NCBI GenBank assembly: GCA_934130405.1
Contig: CAKOXX010000001.1
Location: 1-64,000, forward strand
From: an uncultured Bacilli bacterium
Lineage (GTDB): Bacteria; Bacillota_I; Bacilli_A; RF39; UBA660
DNA: 64,000 bases
Direction of reading: 5' to 3'
The notes under the pieces are model-generated. The model saw only the letters and a program-made list of their open reading frames with translations. It did no database searches and was not told the DNA's origin. This document shows, one piece after another, positions 16,797 to 25,684 of this stretch (position 1 is its first letter; every line of letters begins with the position of its first letter). The translations under genes were made by a program, and so were the position numbers.

Positions 16797-17862
16797 CTTA
16801 AAAATAATAGCTCTTAAAAGCATAAATGAAATGGGAGAAAAAGTTAATTATGAACTAAAAAAATTAAATAAGAGTGATACTAATTATCTTTTACCAATCA
16901 AAGAAGATAGATTTTCTAATGGTGAAGGGAAAGTAAAGATTAGTGATACCATTAGAGATAAAGATGTTTACCTTTTAGCTGATGTTGGTAATTATGGGGT
17001 AACTTATAAAATGCATGGGTTTACCAATCATATGGGGCCTGATGAACATTTTCAAGATATTAAAAGAACAATCTCTGCTCTTGCAGGTGGTCCAGAAAAA
17101 ATTAACCTTATAATGCCTCTTCTATATCAAGCAAGACAACATAAAAGAAAAGGGAAAGAGTCACTTGATTGTGCCATTGCTCTTCAAGAATTAGAACACT
17201 TAGGAGTTGACCATATCATTACTTTTGATGCTCATGATCCAAATGTTTCTAATGCTATTCCTAATCTTCAATTTACTAATTTTTATCCCACTAATACTAT
17301 TTTAAAAGATTTATTAATTAATGAAGATATTCATAATCCACTAGTAATAAGCCCAGATATGGGGGCAATGGAACGGGCAAGATACTATGCGGAAATGTTA
17401 GATAGTGATGTTGGTGTTTTTTATAAAAGACGTGATTTACAGAATGTAGTAAATGGAAAAAATCCTATCATTGAACATATTTATATGGGAAATAATGTAG
17501 CGGATAGAGATGTTTTAGTAGTAGATGATATGATTGCTTCTGGTAATTCTATGTTAGAAGTAGCAGAAAAACTATATAATAAAGGAGCAAATAATATTTA
17601 TTTCATAGCAACGTTTGCACTTTTCACTGAAGGAATTCAAGAATTCGATAAAGCTTATGAAAAAGGACATTTTACCAAACTTTATACTACCAATCTTTCT
17701 TATATACCAGAAGAATATCAAAATAAAGAATGGTGTCATGCTGTTGATAATTCTTACGATATTGCTAATATCATTAATACTCTACACAATAAAGAATCTT
17801 TAAAACCACTTTTAAATGGTAAAGAAAAAATCTTACAATTAAGAAAAGAGTTAAAGAAATGA
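16789..17862 (+). CDS. prs: Ribose-phosphate pyrophosphokinase
   Basis: Prs makes PRPP from ribose 5-phosphate and ATP; PRPP is the co-substrate of pncB in the same operon. The PRPP-binding loop VLVVDDMIASGNSM and the earlier FDAHDP segment are conserved. The region around YKMHGFTNHMGPDEHFQDIKRTISAL differs from the housekeeping E. coli/Bacillus enzyme and marks a divergent Prs subgroup of about 357 residues. The start ATGAATAA overlaps the nadE stop. A second housekeeping prs may exist elsewhere; this copy looks dedicated to NAD synthesis. Confidence 0.88.
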   Translation: MNNLKIIALKSINEMGEKVNYELKKLNKSDTNYLLPIKEDRFSNGEGKVKISDTIRDKDVYLLADVGNYGVTYKMHGFTNHMGPDEHFQDIKRTISALAGGPEKINLIMPLLYQARQHKRKGKESLDCAIALQELEHLGVDHIITFDAHDPNVSNAIPNLQFTNFYPTNTILKDLLINEDIHNPLVISPDMGAMERARYYAEMLDSDVGVFYKRRDLQNVVNGKNPIIEHIYMGNNVADRDVLVVDDMIASGNSMLEVAEKLYNKGANNIYFIATFALFTEGIQEFDKAYEKGHFTKLYTTNLSYIPEEYQNKEWCHAVDNSYDIANIINTLHNKESLKPLLNGKEKILQLRKELKK

Positions 17863-18437
17863 AGATAGGAATATTTGGTGGAAGTTTTAATCCACCTCAC
17901 AAAATTCATCAAAAAATTGCTAATTATCTTGTTAAAAATAATTACTTAGATAAAGTTATTTTTGTTCCAACCGGTAGTAATTATGAAAAACCTTATCTTG
18001 CTAGTGAACAAGATAGATATAATATGTTAAAATTAATGATAGGTAATGTTTCTTATTTAGATATTTCTACTTATGAATTTGGTAAGTTAACTCATACTTA
18101 TCAAACACTTGATTATTTTAAAGAGCACTATAAAGATGATGAAATTTACTTCATCTGTGGTTCTGACAATTTAAAAGAAATAAAGACTTGGAAACGCTAC
18201 CAATATATTCTTTCTAATTATAAGTTGCTAGTAATTAGAAGAAATGGTGAATCTATTACTGATATTCTTTCAGAACTTAAGAGTTATCAAGATAATATTA
18301 TCGTTATAGATGATATTAAAAGTTCTTTATCTTCTACTAGTATTAGAAAAAGATTTAAAGATGATAAGAAGCTAGTAAAAGATGGAAATATAGATTCTAA
18401 AGTATTTGAATATATCAAAAATAATTTATATAGTTAG
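17859..18437 (+). CDS. nadD: Nicotinate-nucleotide adenylyltransferase
   Basis: NadD transfers AMP from ATP to nicotinate mononucleotide. The nucleotidyltransferase signature IFGGSFNPPHKIHQ lies at the N-terminus, with GSDNLKEIKTWK in the middle and SSTSIRKRF near the end, all typical of NadD. The length of 192 residues is normal. It overlaps prs by four bases (ATGA). Confidence 0.95.
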   Translation: MKIGIFGGSFNPPHKIHQKIANYLVKNNYLDKVIFVPTGSNYEKPYLASEQDRYNMLKLMIGNVSYLDISTYEFGKLTHTYQTLDYFKEHYKDDEIYFICGSDNLKEIKTWKRYQYILSNYKLLVIRRNGESITDILSELKSYQDNIIVIDDIKSSLSSTSIRKRFKDDKKLVKDGNIDSKVFEYIKNNLYS

Positions 18438-18446
18438 AGGTATGAT

Positions 18447-19244
18447 ATGAAAATTAAAAGAATAAAAATATTCGCAAATAATAATGATAAGTCACTTAGT
18501 CTTAAAGATGAAGTTGCTAATAAATTAATAGAAAATGACTTTGAAATAGTAGATAATAGTTTTGATTTAGGTATAGCTATCGGAGGAGATGGTTCTTTCC
18601 TAAGAATGATTAAAGATAATAATTTTGATAGTGACACCTATTATATCGGTATTAATGCTGGTACTTTAGGATTTGCACAAGAAGTAGAAATTAATGATAT
18701 CGAAGAATTTATTAATGACTTAAAAGAAGATCAGTTTTTAGTAGAAGAGATAGGAATCCAAGAAAGTACTATTTATAATGAAAATAGCAAAATGGATGAA
18801 TTTTACTCTTTAAATGAAATAGTAGTACGTGAAAAAACTTTAAACACTTTAAAACTAGATGTTTATATTGATAATTATTTATTAGAAAACTTTGCGGGAG
18901 ATGGTATTTTAGTAGCTACTTCTTTTGGAACAACAGCATATAATCTTAGTTTTGGTGGTAGTATCATTTATAATACTTTCCATGCTTTAGAATTAACTAC
19001 TATTGCTCCTTTAAATAATAAAACTTATAAGACTATTTCTAATTCAATTGTTCTTCCACAAAATAAAAATATCACTCTTCTACCTACTAAAACTGATAAT
19101 TTAATAGTAACAGTAGATGGAGTAAATAAAGTATATGATAATGTTATTAAAATAGAAACTATTATGAAAGACAAAACTATTAAATGTCTTAGAAACAAAG
19201 ATTATAATTTTATTAAAAAGATAAATGAAAAATTCATTAAATAG
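18447..19244 (+). CDS. nadK: NAD kinase
   Basis: NadK phosphorylates NAD+ to NADP+. The GGDGSFLRM motif (about residue 47), GINAGTLGF, the LNEIVV motif and DGILVATSFGTTAYNLSFGG are the conserved NAD-kinase landmarks. The 265-residue length matches the short bacterial class. It follows nadD by 9 bases, with AGAGG as ribosome site, so the operon covers uptake of nicotinamide to NADP. Confidence 0.95.
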   Translation: MKIKRIKIFANNNDKSLSLKDEVANKLIENDFEIVDNSFDLGIAIGGDGSFLRMIKDNNFDSDTYYIGINAGTLGFAQEVEINDIEEFINDLKEDQFLVEEIGIQESTIYNENSKMDEFYSLNEIVVREKTLNTLKLDVYIDNYLLENFAGDGILVATSFGTTAYNLSFGGSIIYNTFHALELTTIAPLNNKTYKTISNSIVLPQNKNITLLPTKTDNLIVTVDGVNKVYDNVIKIETIMKDKTIKCLRNKDYNFIKKINEKFIK

Positions 19245-19260
19245 AAAAGGAGAGGGTAAT

Positions 19261-19743
19261 ATGGATTTTAAAAACATTATTCATAAATTACAATTAAAAC
19301 AATTAACTATTGCAACAATGGAATCTTGTACTGGTGGAGGTGTTGCTAATGCTATCACTAATATGGAAGGTGCTAGTGAAATCTTTAAATTTAGTGCTGT
19401 TACTTACTGTAACGAATATAAAATAAAGATGGGGGTAGATAAAGAAGTTATTGATAAATATACTGTTTATAGTATGGAAACAGCTATGTCTATGGCTAAA
19501 GCAATATCAACTTTTGCTGATAGTAATTATGGTGTTGGTATCACTGGTAAGCTTAATAGAAAAGATGAAAATAATGATACTGGAAGTAATAATCTAGTTT
19601 ATATAAGTATCTATTGTAAAGATGAAGATAAGTTCTATAATGAAGAAGTAACTGTTAATAAAATGGTTCGTTCTCTAAATAAAGAATTAGTAATTAATAA
19701 GATAATTGAGCTGATGGAAAATCTTTTAAAAGACATAAATTAA
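19261..19743 (+). CDS. pncC: CinA C-terminal family, nicotinamide-nucleotide amidase
   Basis: PncC deamidates NMN to nicotinate mononucleotide, recycling the NMN left by DNA ligase. The 160-residue protein has the CinA-C signature LTIATMESCTGGGVANAITNMEGAS, VTYCNEYK..MGV, and GVGITGKLNR (usually GI.GP). It is a stand-alone CinA-C domain without the N-terminal MoeA-like part. The ATG at 19261 follows AAAAGGAGAGGG; the upstream ATG at 19225 lies inside nadK. It closes the NAD operon, which supports the NMN role over competence. Confidence 0.85.
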   Translation: MDFKNIIHKLQLKQLTIATMESCTGGGVANAITNMEGASEIFKFSAVTYCNEYKIKMGVDKEVIDKYTVYSMETAMSMAKAISTFADSNYGVGITGKLNRKDENNDTGSNNLVYISIYCKDEDKFYNEEVTVNKMVRSLNKELVINKIIELMENLLKDIN

Positions 19744-19753
19744 CTGTCAAGAG

Positions 19754-19798
19754 TTTACATAAAATTTTCTTGACTATTTACGTAAACCTCGCTACAAT
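19754..19798 (+). promoter_or_regulatory. Promoter with twin TTTACRTAAA palindromes
   Basis: TTGACT (19770-19775) and TACAAT (19793-19798), 17 bases apart, form the promoter of the XRE gene. TTTACATAAA (19754-19763) and TTTACGTAAA (19777-19786) lie just upstream and in the spacer, 23 bases centre to centre, about two helical turns. This looks like an autorepressed promoter. Confidence 0.6.
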
Positions 19799-19816
19799 GA
19801 TAGTGGAGGGTAGACA

Positions 19817-20584
19817 ATGAAGAAGTTAGATGAATTATTATTGGAACTTGGAATTTCTAAGGTTAGATTAGCTAAATACTTAGGTGTTTCAAGACAAATG
19901 TTATATAATTACTTGGCACTTTCATCATTAGAAGAATGGCCAAAAGAAAAAGCTTTAAAACTATTAAGTTTATTAGATATAGATAATGAAGAAGAAATTA
20001 ATTCTCTTAGTATTACTGGAGATTATATTATGAGAGTTGAGACTAGATTGAATGAAGGAGTTAGAGATAGTTCTAATAGGGAAGTCCTTGCTGATTTAAA
20101 AGGTTTAAATAAAAAAGACCAAGATATCCTATCAGATATTATTAATATATTAAAGGAAAAATTATTAGAAGATAAAACTAAGAAAACGCAGCAAACATAT
20201 ATATACTTATATCACTATTTACAATCTATGGAAACTACTGAAGAGTTACGTTATATCTTAGCTTATATGTCAAAATCAATGGGATTTACTGATCCTTTAA
20301 AATTTGATTTTGATCAAAGTAAGCAATTTATATTTGAAAGTATTATGTTTTCGGCGATGACCTTATATCATAACGGTGGATCTTCTAAGAGTAAAATTGC
20401 TGAAGTTCACAAAAGATTTGTACAAGATATAGAGCAAAAAAATGAAGAAAAATTAAGTCGTACGCAAGAGTTAAATGCTGCTAAGGTTCAAGCTTTAAGA
20501 GAACTTGGCTATAATTCTATCAGTGAAGAAAATGCTAAAGAAGTATTAGAAAAAATAGCAGAAATTCAATCAAGAAAAGTATAA
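19817..20584 (+). CDS. XRE-type HTH transcriptional regulator
   Basis: Residues about 3-55 form a helix-turn-helix (LDELLLELGISKVRLAKYLGVSRQ, then MLYNYLA). The remaining 200 residues are mostly helical and charged, with no recognised ligand domain; the C-terminal 60 residues look coiled-coil. It is 255 residues long and preceded by GGAGGG. The promoter carries two near-identical palindromes, suggesting autoregulation by a dimer pair. One identical palindrome upstream of pncA hints that it may also act on the NAD operon. Two TAGGG hairpins follow the gene. Confidence 0.7.
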   Translation: MKKLDELLLELGISKVRLAKYLGVSRQMLYNYLALSSLEEWPKEKALKLLSLLDIDNEEEINSLSITGDYIMRVETRLNEGVRDSSNREVLADLKGLNKKDQDILSDIINILKEKLLEDKTKKTQQTYIYLYHYLQSMETTEELRYILAYMSKSMGFTDPLKFDFDQSKQFIFESIMFSAMTLYHNGGSSKSKIAEVHKRFVQDIEQKNEEKLSRTQELNAAKVQALRELGYNSISEENAKEVLEKIAEIQSRKV

Positions 20585-20592
20585 TTAAATAG

Positions 20593-20614
20593 AGTAGGGG
20601 TTACCCTACTTTTT
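20593..20614 (+). terminator. Intrinsic terminator of the XRE gene
   Basis: AGTAGGG (20593-20599) pairs perfectly with CCCTACT (20604-20610) around GTTA, followed by T4. Confidence 0.8.
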
Positions 20615-20639
20615 AGTATTATTTTTTACGAAAAATTAA

Positions 20640-20663
20640 AGTAGGGAACTACCCTATTTTTTT
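20640..20663 (+). terminator. Second TAGGG/CCCTA hairpin terminator
   Basis: TAGGG (20642-20646) pairs with CCCTA (20652-20656) and is followed by seven T. It looks like a degenerate copy of the hairpin at 20593. Confidence 0.55.
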
Positions 20664-21180
20664 ATCAGTTAATCTAATTATTAATGGATAAATGTTTAAC
20701 TAAATATATCTATACTATTAGATAACAATGGTATACGAATATAACTATTTTCTAGGAATGATTAGTTAATATTAATATATATCAAAATATATTTTAGCTG
20801 ATAATAAAAAATTAATTTAATATTATTCATAAATAATTTTAGTATATAAAATAACAAAAGGTTAATAGTTAAAAAATATAGTATAATATTTGTTGAAAGC
20901 ATGTTAGTTAACATAATATCAATTATATGAAGTAATAAATAACTTAATTTTACCTTAACAACTAATCATTTAAATCTTTTTTAAATTTTACTTTTCGTAA
21001 GTTAATTTTATAAAAATCATTTTTGTCTTAATATTTATGTATTACATCAATTATATTATTAAGTTAATTATTTATACTAATACTAATACATAAATTCTAA
21101 TAATATTATACTTAATTTAAAATAGTATTACCTTTTATTATTAATTACTTCTCCCCTTCTTTTCTTTTTATAAATTTTAA
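20664..21180 (+). other. Extremely AT-rich gene-free spacer
   Basis: About 520 bases hold no frame with a ribosome site and almost no G or C. I saw no DnaA-box cluster, tRNA or clear RNA fold. A TAGGGG motif recurs at its right end (21180-21202), as in the hairpins at its left end. It may be a regulatory or structural region; nothing definite can be said. Confidence 0.5.
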
Positions 21181-21240
21181 AGTAGGGGAATAAAATAGGG
21201 GAAAAGGGTACAAATTAATATTGAAGGAGGAAATAATACA

Positions 21241-21417
21241 ATGTTTAAAGAAAAGAAAAAACAGGTAATTCATTGTGACGTTAAATCTTGCAAGTATCAT
21301 AATGAAGAAGATTGTAAATGCGATTTAGATGAGATAAAAGTTGATTCATCTTGCAACTGTGATAATGTTAAAGATAAAGATGAAACAGTATGTTCTAATT
21401 TTAAAAAAGAAAAATAG
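21241..21417 (+). CDS. DUF1540 cysteine-rich small protein
   Basis: This 58-residue ORF is easily missed by gene callers. It has the DUF1540 pattern: IHCDVKSCKYH, then CKCDLDEIKVD, then a final C.NF motif. Seven cysteines suggest metal binding. A strong AAGGAGG lies 10 bases upstream of the ATG, and a long hairpin terminator follows. DUF1540 proteins are common in spore-formers and of unknown function. Confidence 0.8.
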   Translation: MFKEKKKQVIHCDVKSCKYHNEEDCKCDLDEIKVDSSCNCDNVKDKDETVCSNFKKEK

Positions 21418-21419
21418 AA

Positions 21420-21475
21420 AAATGAAATGACACTATTTATATTTAATATATAGAAGTAGTCATTTCATTTTTTTT
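21420..21475 (+). terminator. Intrinsic terminator of the DUF1540 gene
   Basis: AAATGAAATGAC (21420-21431) pairs perfectly with GTCATTTCATTT (21459-21470), followed by a T run. Confidence 0.8.
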
Positions 21476-21509
21476 GCTCCCTACTCTACCCTTTTCTTAT
21501 CGTTTTTTA

Positions 21510-21538
21510 TTGAAAAAATAATTAAATAATGATAATAT
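21510..21538 (+). promoter_or_regulatory. Promoter of the secreted-protein gene
   Basis: TTGAAA (21510-21515) and TAATAT (21533-21538), 17 bases apart, 28 bases ahead of the ATG. Confidence 0.6.
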
Positions 21539-21566
21539 AAGTAACTAGTGAAGGGAGATTAATTCT

Positions 21567-22340
21567 ATGACTAAAAATTTAAATATTTTACGTTCTAAAG
21601 TAATTGCATTATCGTTAGCTGCTGGAATATCATTAGTGCCATGTTCAAATGCAAATGGTGCAGATGTTAATTCAACATCAAGTAAAAATACTGAAACAAA
21701 ATATTATAATACTGATGATTATAATATAATATACGTTGATGGGACGCCTCATCTAGTCTATCATAAATTTGAAAATTTTTTTGGCTTAGGTGTTGCATAT
21801 TATTTTGATGTCAATACTGATGAAATAATTGCAAAATTTTCTAATTCATATGAAAATGAAAAAAATACAGAATTTTCTAATGAGATTGGATCTAATTTAA
21901 CTAGGTTTGCTATTATAAAATTAACTGATATAATAGATAATGATACATTCAGCGATGAAACTTATCAATTTCTGGCTGAAGGCGGAGATAAGCTTGATGA
22001 ATATTTAGAAGATAACTATGAATATGATGTTAATGTATTAACAAAGACACTGAATAAGGATGAAACATATAAATCTGAGTTAGGTATTTATGAATTCGAT
22101 GATGAATTAAAGAATGAAAAAACTTATCATATAGGATATAATGCCAATCGTATATACGAAAGTGATGACATATATGATATAAAAGACGGTAAAGTTTATC
22201 ATATGCCAGATATAGGAGCTTATACCTTTACATCAATTGACGAACTATATGATGATGAAACAATAACTGTTAATCGAGCAGAAGATATAATGAATACTTA
22301 TATTAATCAAGAAAAAGGTAAAATATTGCAAAAAAAATAA
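21567..22340 (+). CDS. Secreted protein of unknown function
   Basis: The 257-residue protein starts with a signal peptide: basic MTKNLNILRSK, a hydrophobic core (VIALSLAAGISLV), and a likely signal peptidase I site after ANG near residue 31. A Cys at about 26 is preceded by VP, so it is not a good lipobox. The mature part is acidic and rich in Asp, Glu, Tyr and Asn, with no recognised domain. It has its own promoter and terminator. I cannot assign a role. Confidence 0.65.
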   Translation: MTKNLNILRSKVIALSLAAGISLVPCSNANGADVNSTSSKNTETKYYNTDDYNIIYVDGTPHLVYHKFENFFGLGVAYYFDVNTDEIIAKFSNSYENEKNTEFSNEIGSNLTRFAIIKLTDIIDNDTFSDETYQFLAEGGDKLDEYLEDNYEYDVNVLTKTLNKDETYKSELGIYEFDDELKNEKTYHIGYNANRIYESDDIYDIKDGKVYHMPDIGAYTFTSIDELYDDETITVNRAEDIMNTYINQEKGKILQKK

Positions 22341-22366
22341 CTGTCATTGTGAAACAGTTGTTTTTT
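22339..22366 (+). terminator. Terminator between convergent genes
   Basis: AACTGT (22339-22344) pairs with ACAGTT (22354-22359), followed by G and six T. It lies between the secreted-protein gene and deoB. Confidence 0.65.
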
Positions 22367-23534
22367 AATTCAAAAATTCCATTAAACTTGATCCAATCTC
22401 TGGAGTATCTAAGTCAAAATTATCAGCGATAGTTGCACCGATACAAGCAAAAGTTTCTTGAGGTTCTAAAAGATGAGGCGTTTTAAAATTACGACAATAT
22501 AATATTACAGGAACATTCTCTCTAGTATGATCATTTCCCTTAAAAGTTGGATCATTACCATGATCAGCTGTTATAATTAATAAATCATCCATTTCTAGTT
22601 TATTAAGTAATAAAGGAATTTCCACATCTAAATCCTCTATCGCCTTACCATATCCTTCTACATCACGAACATGTCCATACAAATTATCAAAATCTGATAG
22701 ATTTACTATGCAAAGACCAGTAAAGCTTTTATCCATTATATTAGCAAATTTTGTTAGTGCTTCTTGATTATTGGAAGCCTTTAATACTTTGTTAATTCCT
22801 TGCTCTGCAAAGATATCATTGACTTTACCAATACCAATTACGTTATAACCATTATCATTCAAGTCATCTAATATAGTTCGTTTTGGAGGTCTGATAGAGT
22901 AATCTTTTCTTCCAGCATTATTTAATTTGAATTTACCATTTTTACCGGTAAATGGTCTAGCAATAACTCTTGATACTAAGAAATCTTCACGCATAGTTAA
23001 TTCTCTTACTTTTTCACAATAAGAATATAATAATTCAGCCGAAATAATATCTTCATGTGCTGCTATTTGTAAGTCAGAATCAGCAGATGTATAAACAATC
23101 AAAGAACCATAGTTTAATTGTCTTTCTCCTAACTCATTAATAATACTATTATCATGACTACACTTATTACCAATGACACGTCTACCTGTTACTCTTTCAA
23201 TCTCATCAATTAATTCAATAGGAAAACCATTTTCATTAAAAGTTTTAAAAGGCATATTTGATGTTATACCAATCATTTCATAATGTCCAGATAAACTGTC
23301 TTTTCCAACATTATTTGGTTGAGCGATAGTGTAATAAGCATCATTAGTTTCTTTATCTTCAAGGGTTAAAGTATCAAAAAAACCAATTTTTGCAAGATTT
23401 GGAATAAATAAATCATAATTATCTTTGATGTGCCCTAAAGTATTACAGCCATTATCATCATAATTACTAGCGTCCTTTGCTTCCCCTACTCCTAACGAGT
23501 CTAAAATCATTAAAAATACTCTTTTAAATTTCAT
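22365..23534 (-). CDS. deoB: Phosphopentomutase
   Basis: DeoB interconverts ribose 1-phosphate and ribose 5-phosphate (and the deoxy forms) in nucleoside salvage. The 389-residue protein has the alkaline-phosphatase-fold metal motifs: ILDSLGVGEAKD at the N-terminus, DSLSGHYEMIG with the phosphorylated residue region, and ITADHGNDPT..G.DHTRE near the C-terminus. MKFKRVFLM is the family start, with AAGAAGAG upstream; the frame extends into xerD but without support. It starts 4 bases after the xerD stop, an xerD-deoB arrangement also seen in Bacillus. Confidence 0.93.
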   Translation of the reverse strand: MKFKRVFLMILDSLGVGEAKDASNYDDNGCNTLGHIKDNYDLFIPNLAKIGFFDTLTLEDKETNDAYYTIAQPNNVGKDSLSGHYEMIGITSNMPFKTFNENGFPIELIDEIERVTGRRVIGNKCSHDNSIINELGERQLNYGSLIVYTSADSDLQIAAHEDIISAELLYSYCEKVRELTMREDFLVSRVIARPFTGKNGKFKLNNAGRKDYSIRPPKRTILDDLNDNGYNVIGIGKVNDIFAEQGINKVLKASNNQEALTKFANIMDKSFTGLCIVNLSDFDNLYGHVRDVEGYGKAIEDLDVEIPLLLNKLEMDDLLIITADHGNDPTFKGNDHTRENVPVILYCRNFKTPHLLEPQETFACIGATIADNFDLDTPEIGSSLMEFLN

Positions 23535-23538
23535 AAAT

Positions 23539-24441
23539 TCACTCTTCTTTCTTTGCTCTTGGATGATTATGTAAGTAATCATTTCTAACTTTTTCGTTAG
23601 TTATATGTGTATATATTTTAGTTGTTGTAATATCAGAGTGTCCCAACATAGTTTGAACACTTCTAAAATCTGCCCCATTTTCAATTAAGTGGGTTGCAAA
23701 AGAATGCCTTAGACTATGAGGAGAGATATTAGTTGGCATATTTTTTTCAGCTAACAGTTTTTTAAGATTTTTAAAAAAACCTTGCCTTGAAATGCCTTCC
23801 CCTCTAGAATTTAAAAATAATTGTTCTGAGTTTTTCTTTTTTAACATAGCAGGTCTATATTCCAAATAAAGTTTTAAATATTTAATTGAATTGCTATTAA
23901 TAGGAACAATTCTTTCCTTACTACCTTTTCCTTTAACCATTAAGAAAGCATTATAAAAATCAATATCATAAACAGTAAGACCTATTAATTCTGAAACCCT
24001 AAGGCCTGTGCCGTACATCAATTCTAACATAGCCTTATCACGATAGTCAAATGGACTCTTAAGTTCTATATCAAGTAACTTATCAACCTGACTAGTACTT
24101 AAAGTGTAAGGTAAGTGTTTAGCTAACTTTGGTCTATCAATAAATTCTGCTTCATTTTCTTTTACGACTTTTTCTCTTAAAAGATACTTATGAAAATTAT
24201 AGATAGTAGTTATTTTATGAGAAACAGTTTTACTATCTTCATCTAATGAATAACAATATTTCAAATAACTTTCAATGTGTTCTTTTTTTATATCTTCTAC
24301 ATCCATTATACCCAATTTATCTTCTAAATAATTCTGATAAGCATTTAACTCATAATTATATGACTTTAAGGTATTAGTAGCTAATCCCTTTTCATACTCA
24401 CAGCAGTTAATAAAATCTTCTTTTTTTACTTGAAACCTCAT
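23539..24441 (-). CDS. xerD: Tyrosine recombinase XerD
   Basis: Xer recombinases resolve chromosome dimers at dif near the divisome. The 300-residue protein has the N-terminal core-binding SAM-like domain and the catalytic residues Arg (GTGLRVSELI), Lys (KGKGSKERIVP), His-x-x-Arg (SPHSLRHSFATHL), His (LGHSDI) and Tyr (TTKIYTHI). Length and the position ahead of deoB fit XerD and not a phage integrase. Confidence 0.9.
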   Translation of the reverse strand: MRFQVKKEDFINCCEYEKGLATNTLKSYNYELNAYQNYLEDKLGIMDVEDIKKEHIESYLKYCYSLDEDSKTVSHKITTIYNFHKYLLREKVVKENEAEFIDRPKLAKHLPYTLSTSQVDKLLDIELKSPFDYRDKAMLELMYGTGLRVSELIGLTVYDIDFYNAFLMVKGKGSKERIVPINSNSIKYLKLYLEYRPAMLKKKNSEQLFLNSRGEGISRQGFFKNLKKLLAEKNMPTNISPHSLRHSFATHLIENGADFRSVQTMLGHSDITTTKIYTHITNEKVRNDYLHNHPRAKKEE

Positions 24442-24520
24442 AGCATAATTCCTTCCTATAACAGTATACCATAAAGCTTAAAAACGTGTTATAATAAGTT
24501 AACTAAAAAGGAGGAAACTT

Positions 24521-25678
24521 ATGAAAGTAGTTGGAATCGTCGCAGAATTTAATCCATTTCATAATGGACACTTATATTTACTAAATAAAGCTAAAGAAAT
24601 GTTTGATAATGCCATCTATATACTTATAATGAGTGGAAATTTTACACAAAGAGCAGAGCCTTCTATTCTTGATAAAAAAAGCAAAACAGAAATAGCTCTT
24701 ACTGCTGGTTTTGATTTAGTAGTAGAATTACCTTTTCCATTTGCTACTGCTTCTAGTGAAATATTTGCTACTGGTGCTACTTGTTTAGCTAACTCTTTAG
24801 GAGTTACTGATTTAATCTTCGGTAGTGAATCAAATGATTTAACTTATCTTTTAAAAATGGTTGATATTGAACTAAATAATAGCAATTTTGACCCATTAGT
24901 TAGAGTTTATTTAGCAAGTGGAATGAATTATCCATCTGCTAGAAATGCTGCTTTTTTAGACCTTACTAATGAGAGTATAAAACTACCAAATGATATTTTA
25001 GCTAGTTCTTACATCAAAGCAATAAAGAAGAATAATTATAAAATAAATGTTCATGCTATTAAAAGAACTAACGATTATAATAGTAATGTCTTAGAAAGTG
25101 ATATTTCAAGTGCTAGTAGTATCAGAAAAGCCTTAGCAAAGAATGAAAATATCGAAGATCAAGTACCTAGCTATGTTTTACCATATCTAGAAAAAATAAA
25201 AGATAAAGTTTTAACCAATGAAGACTATTTTAAATATATTAAATACAAGTTGTTAACGGAAGATAATGAAAAAGAATATCCATCACTAGATAGAAGTCTT
25301 ATCAATAAATTAAAGAAAAATATCAATAATGTTTCTTCCTATGATGAGTTAATTAATAGTGTTAAAACTAAAAATCTTACTTACCGAAAAGTAGCAAGAG
25401 GACTTTTATACTATTTATGTAATTATACTAAAGAAAAGCGTGACATGATGGAAAATATTAATTATATAAGAATTTTAGGTCTTAATAAAAAAGGACAAAA
25501 CTATTTAAATAAAATAAAGAAAGATTGTTCTTTACCATTAATTAGTAAGTTTACACGTGAAAAAGATGAAATGTTAGAACTTGAATATAAAGTATCACTT
25601 ATCTACTGTTTAGAACATATAAATGGTAATAATATTATAAATGATGAGTTTAAAGCTTTTCCAATAAGAAAGGAATGA
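24521..25678 (+). CDS. tmcAL: tRNA(Met) cytidine acetate ligase TmcAL
   Basis: TmcAL makes N4-acetylcytidine at the wobble position of elongator tRNA-Met from acetate and ATP. The 385-residue protein opens with GIVAEFNPFHNGHLYLL, the nucleotidyltransferase motif of the YlbM family. IMSGNFTQRAEP and VELPFPFA..SSEIFA..A are further family marks. The ATG follows AAGGAGG. It is 6 bases upstream of gmk. Confidence 0.92.
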   Translation: MKVVGIVAEFNPFHNGHLYLLNKAKEMFDNAIYILIMSGNFTQRAEPSILDKKSKTEIALTAGFDLVVELPFPFATASSEIFATGATCLANSLGVTDLIFGSESNDLTYLLKMVDIELNNSNFDPLVRVYLASGMNYPSARNAAFLDLTNESIKLPNDILASSYIKAIKKNNYKINVHAIKRTNDYNSNVLESDISSASSIRKALAKNENIEDQVPSYVLPYLEKIKDKVLTNEDYFKYIKYKLLTEDNEKEYPSLDRSLINKLKKNINNVSSYDELINSVKTKNLTYRKVARGLLYYLCNYTKEKRDMMENINYIRILGLNKKGQNYLNKIKKDCSLPLISKFTREKDEMLELEYKVSLIYCLEHINGNNIINDEFKAFPIRKE

Positions 25679-25684
25679 TAAAAT

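Noticed and set aside
20664..21180. Chromosome origin in the AT-rich spacer
   Set aside because: No DnaA boxes, no dnaA/dnaN or rpmH neighbours.
23539..24441. Phage integrase
   Set aside because: Full-length Xer motifs and the xerD-deoB order indicate the housekeeping recombinase; no prophage genes or attachment repeats nearby.
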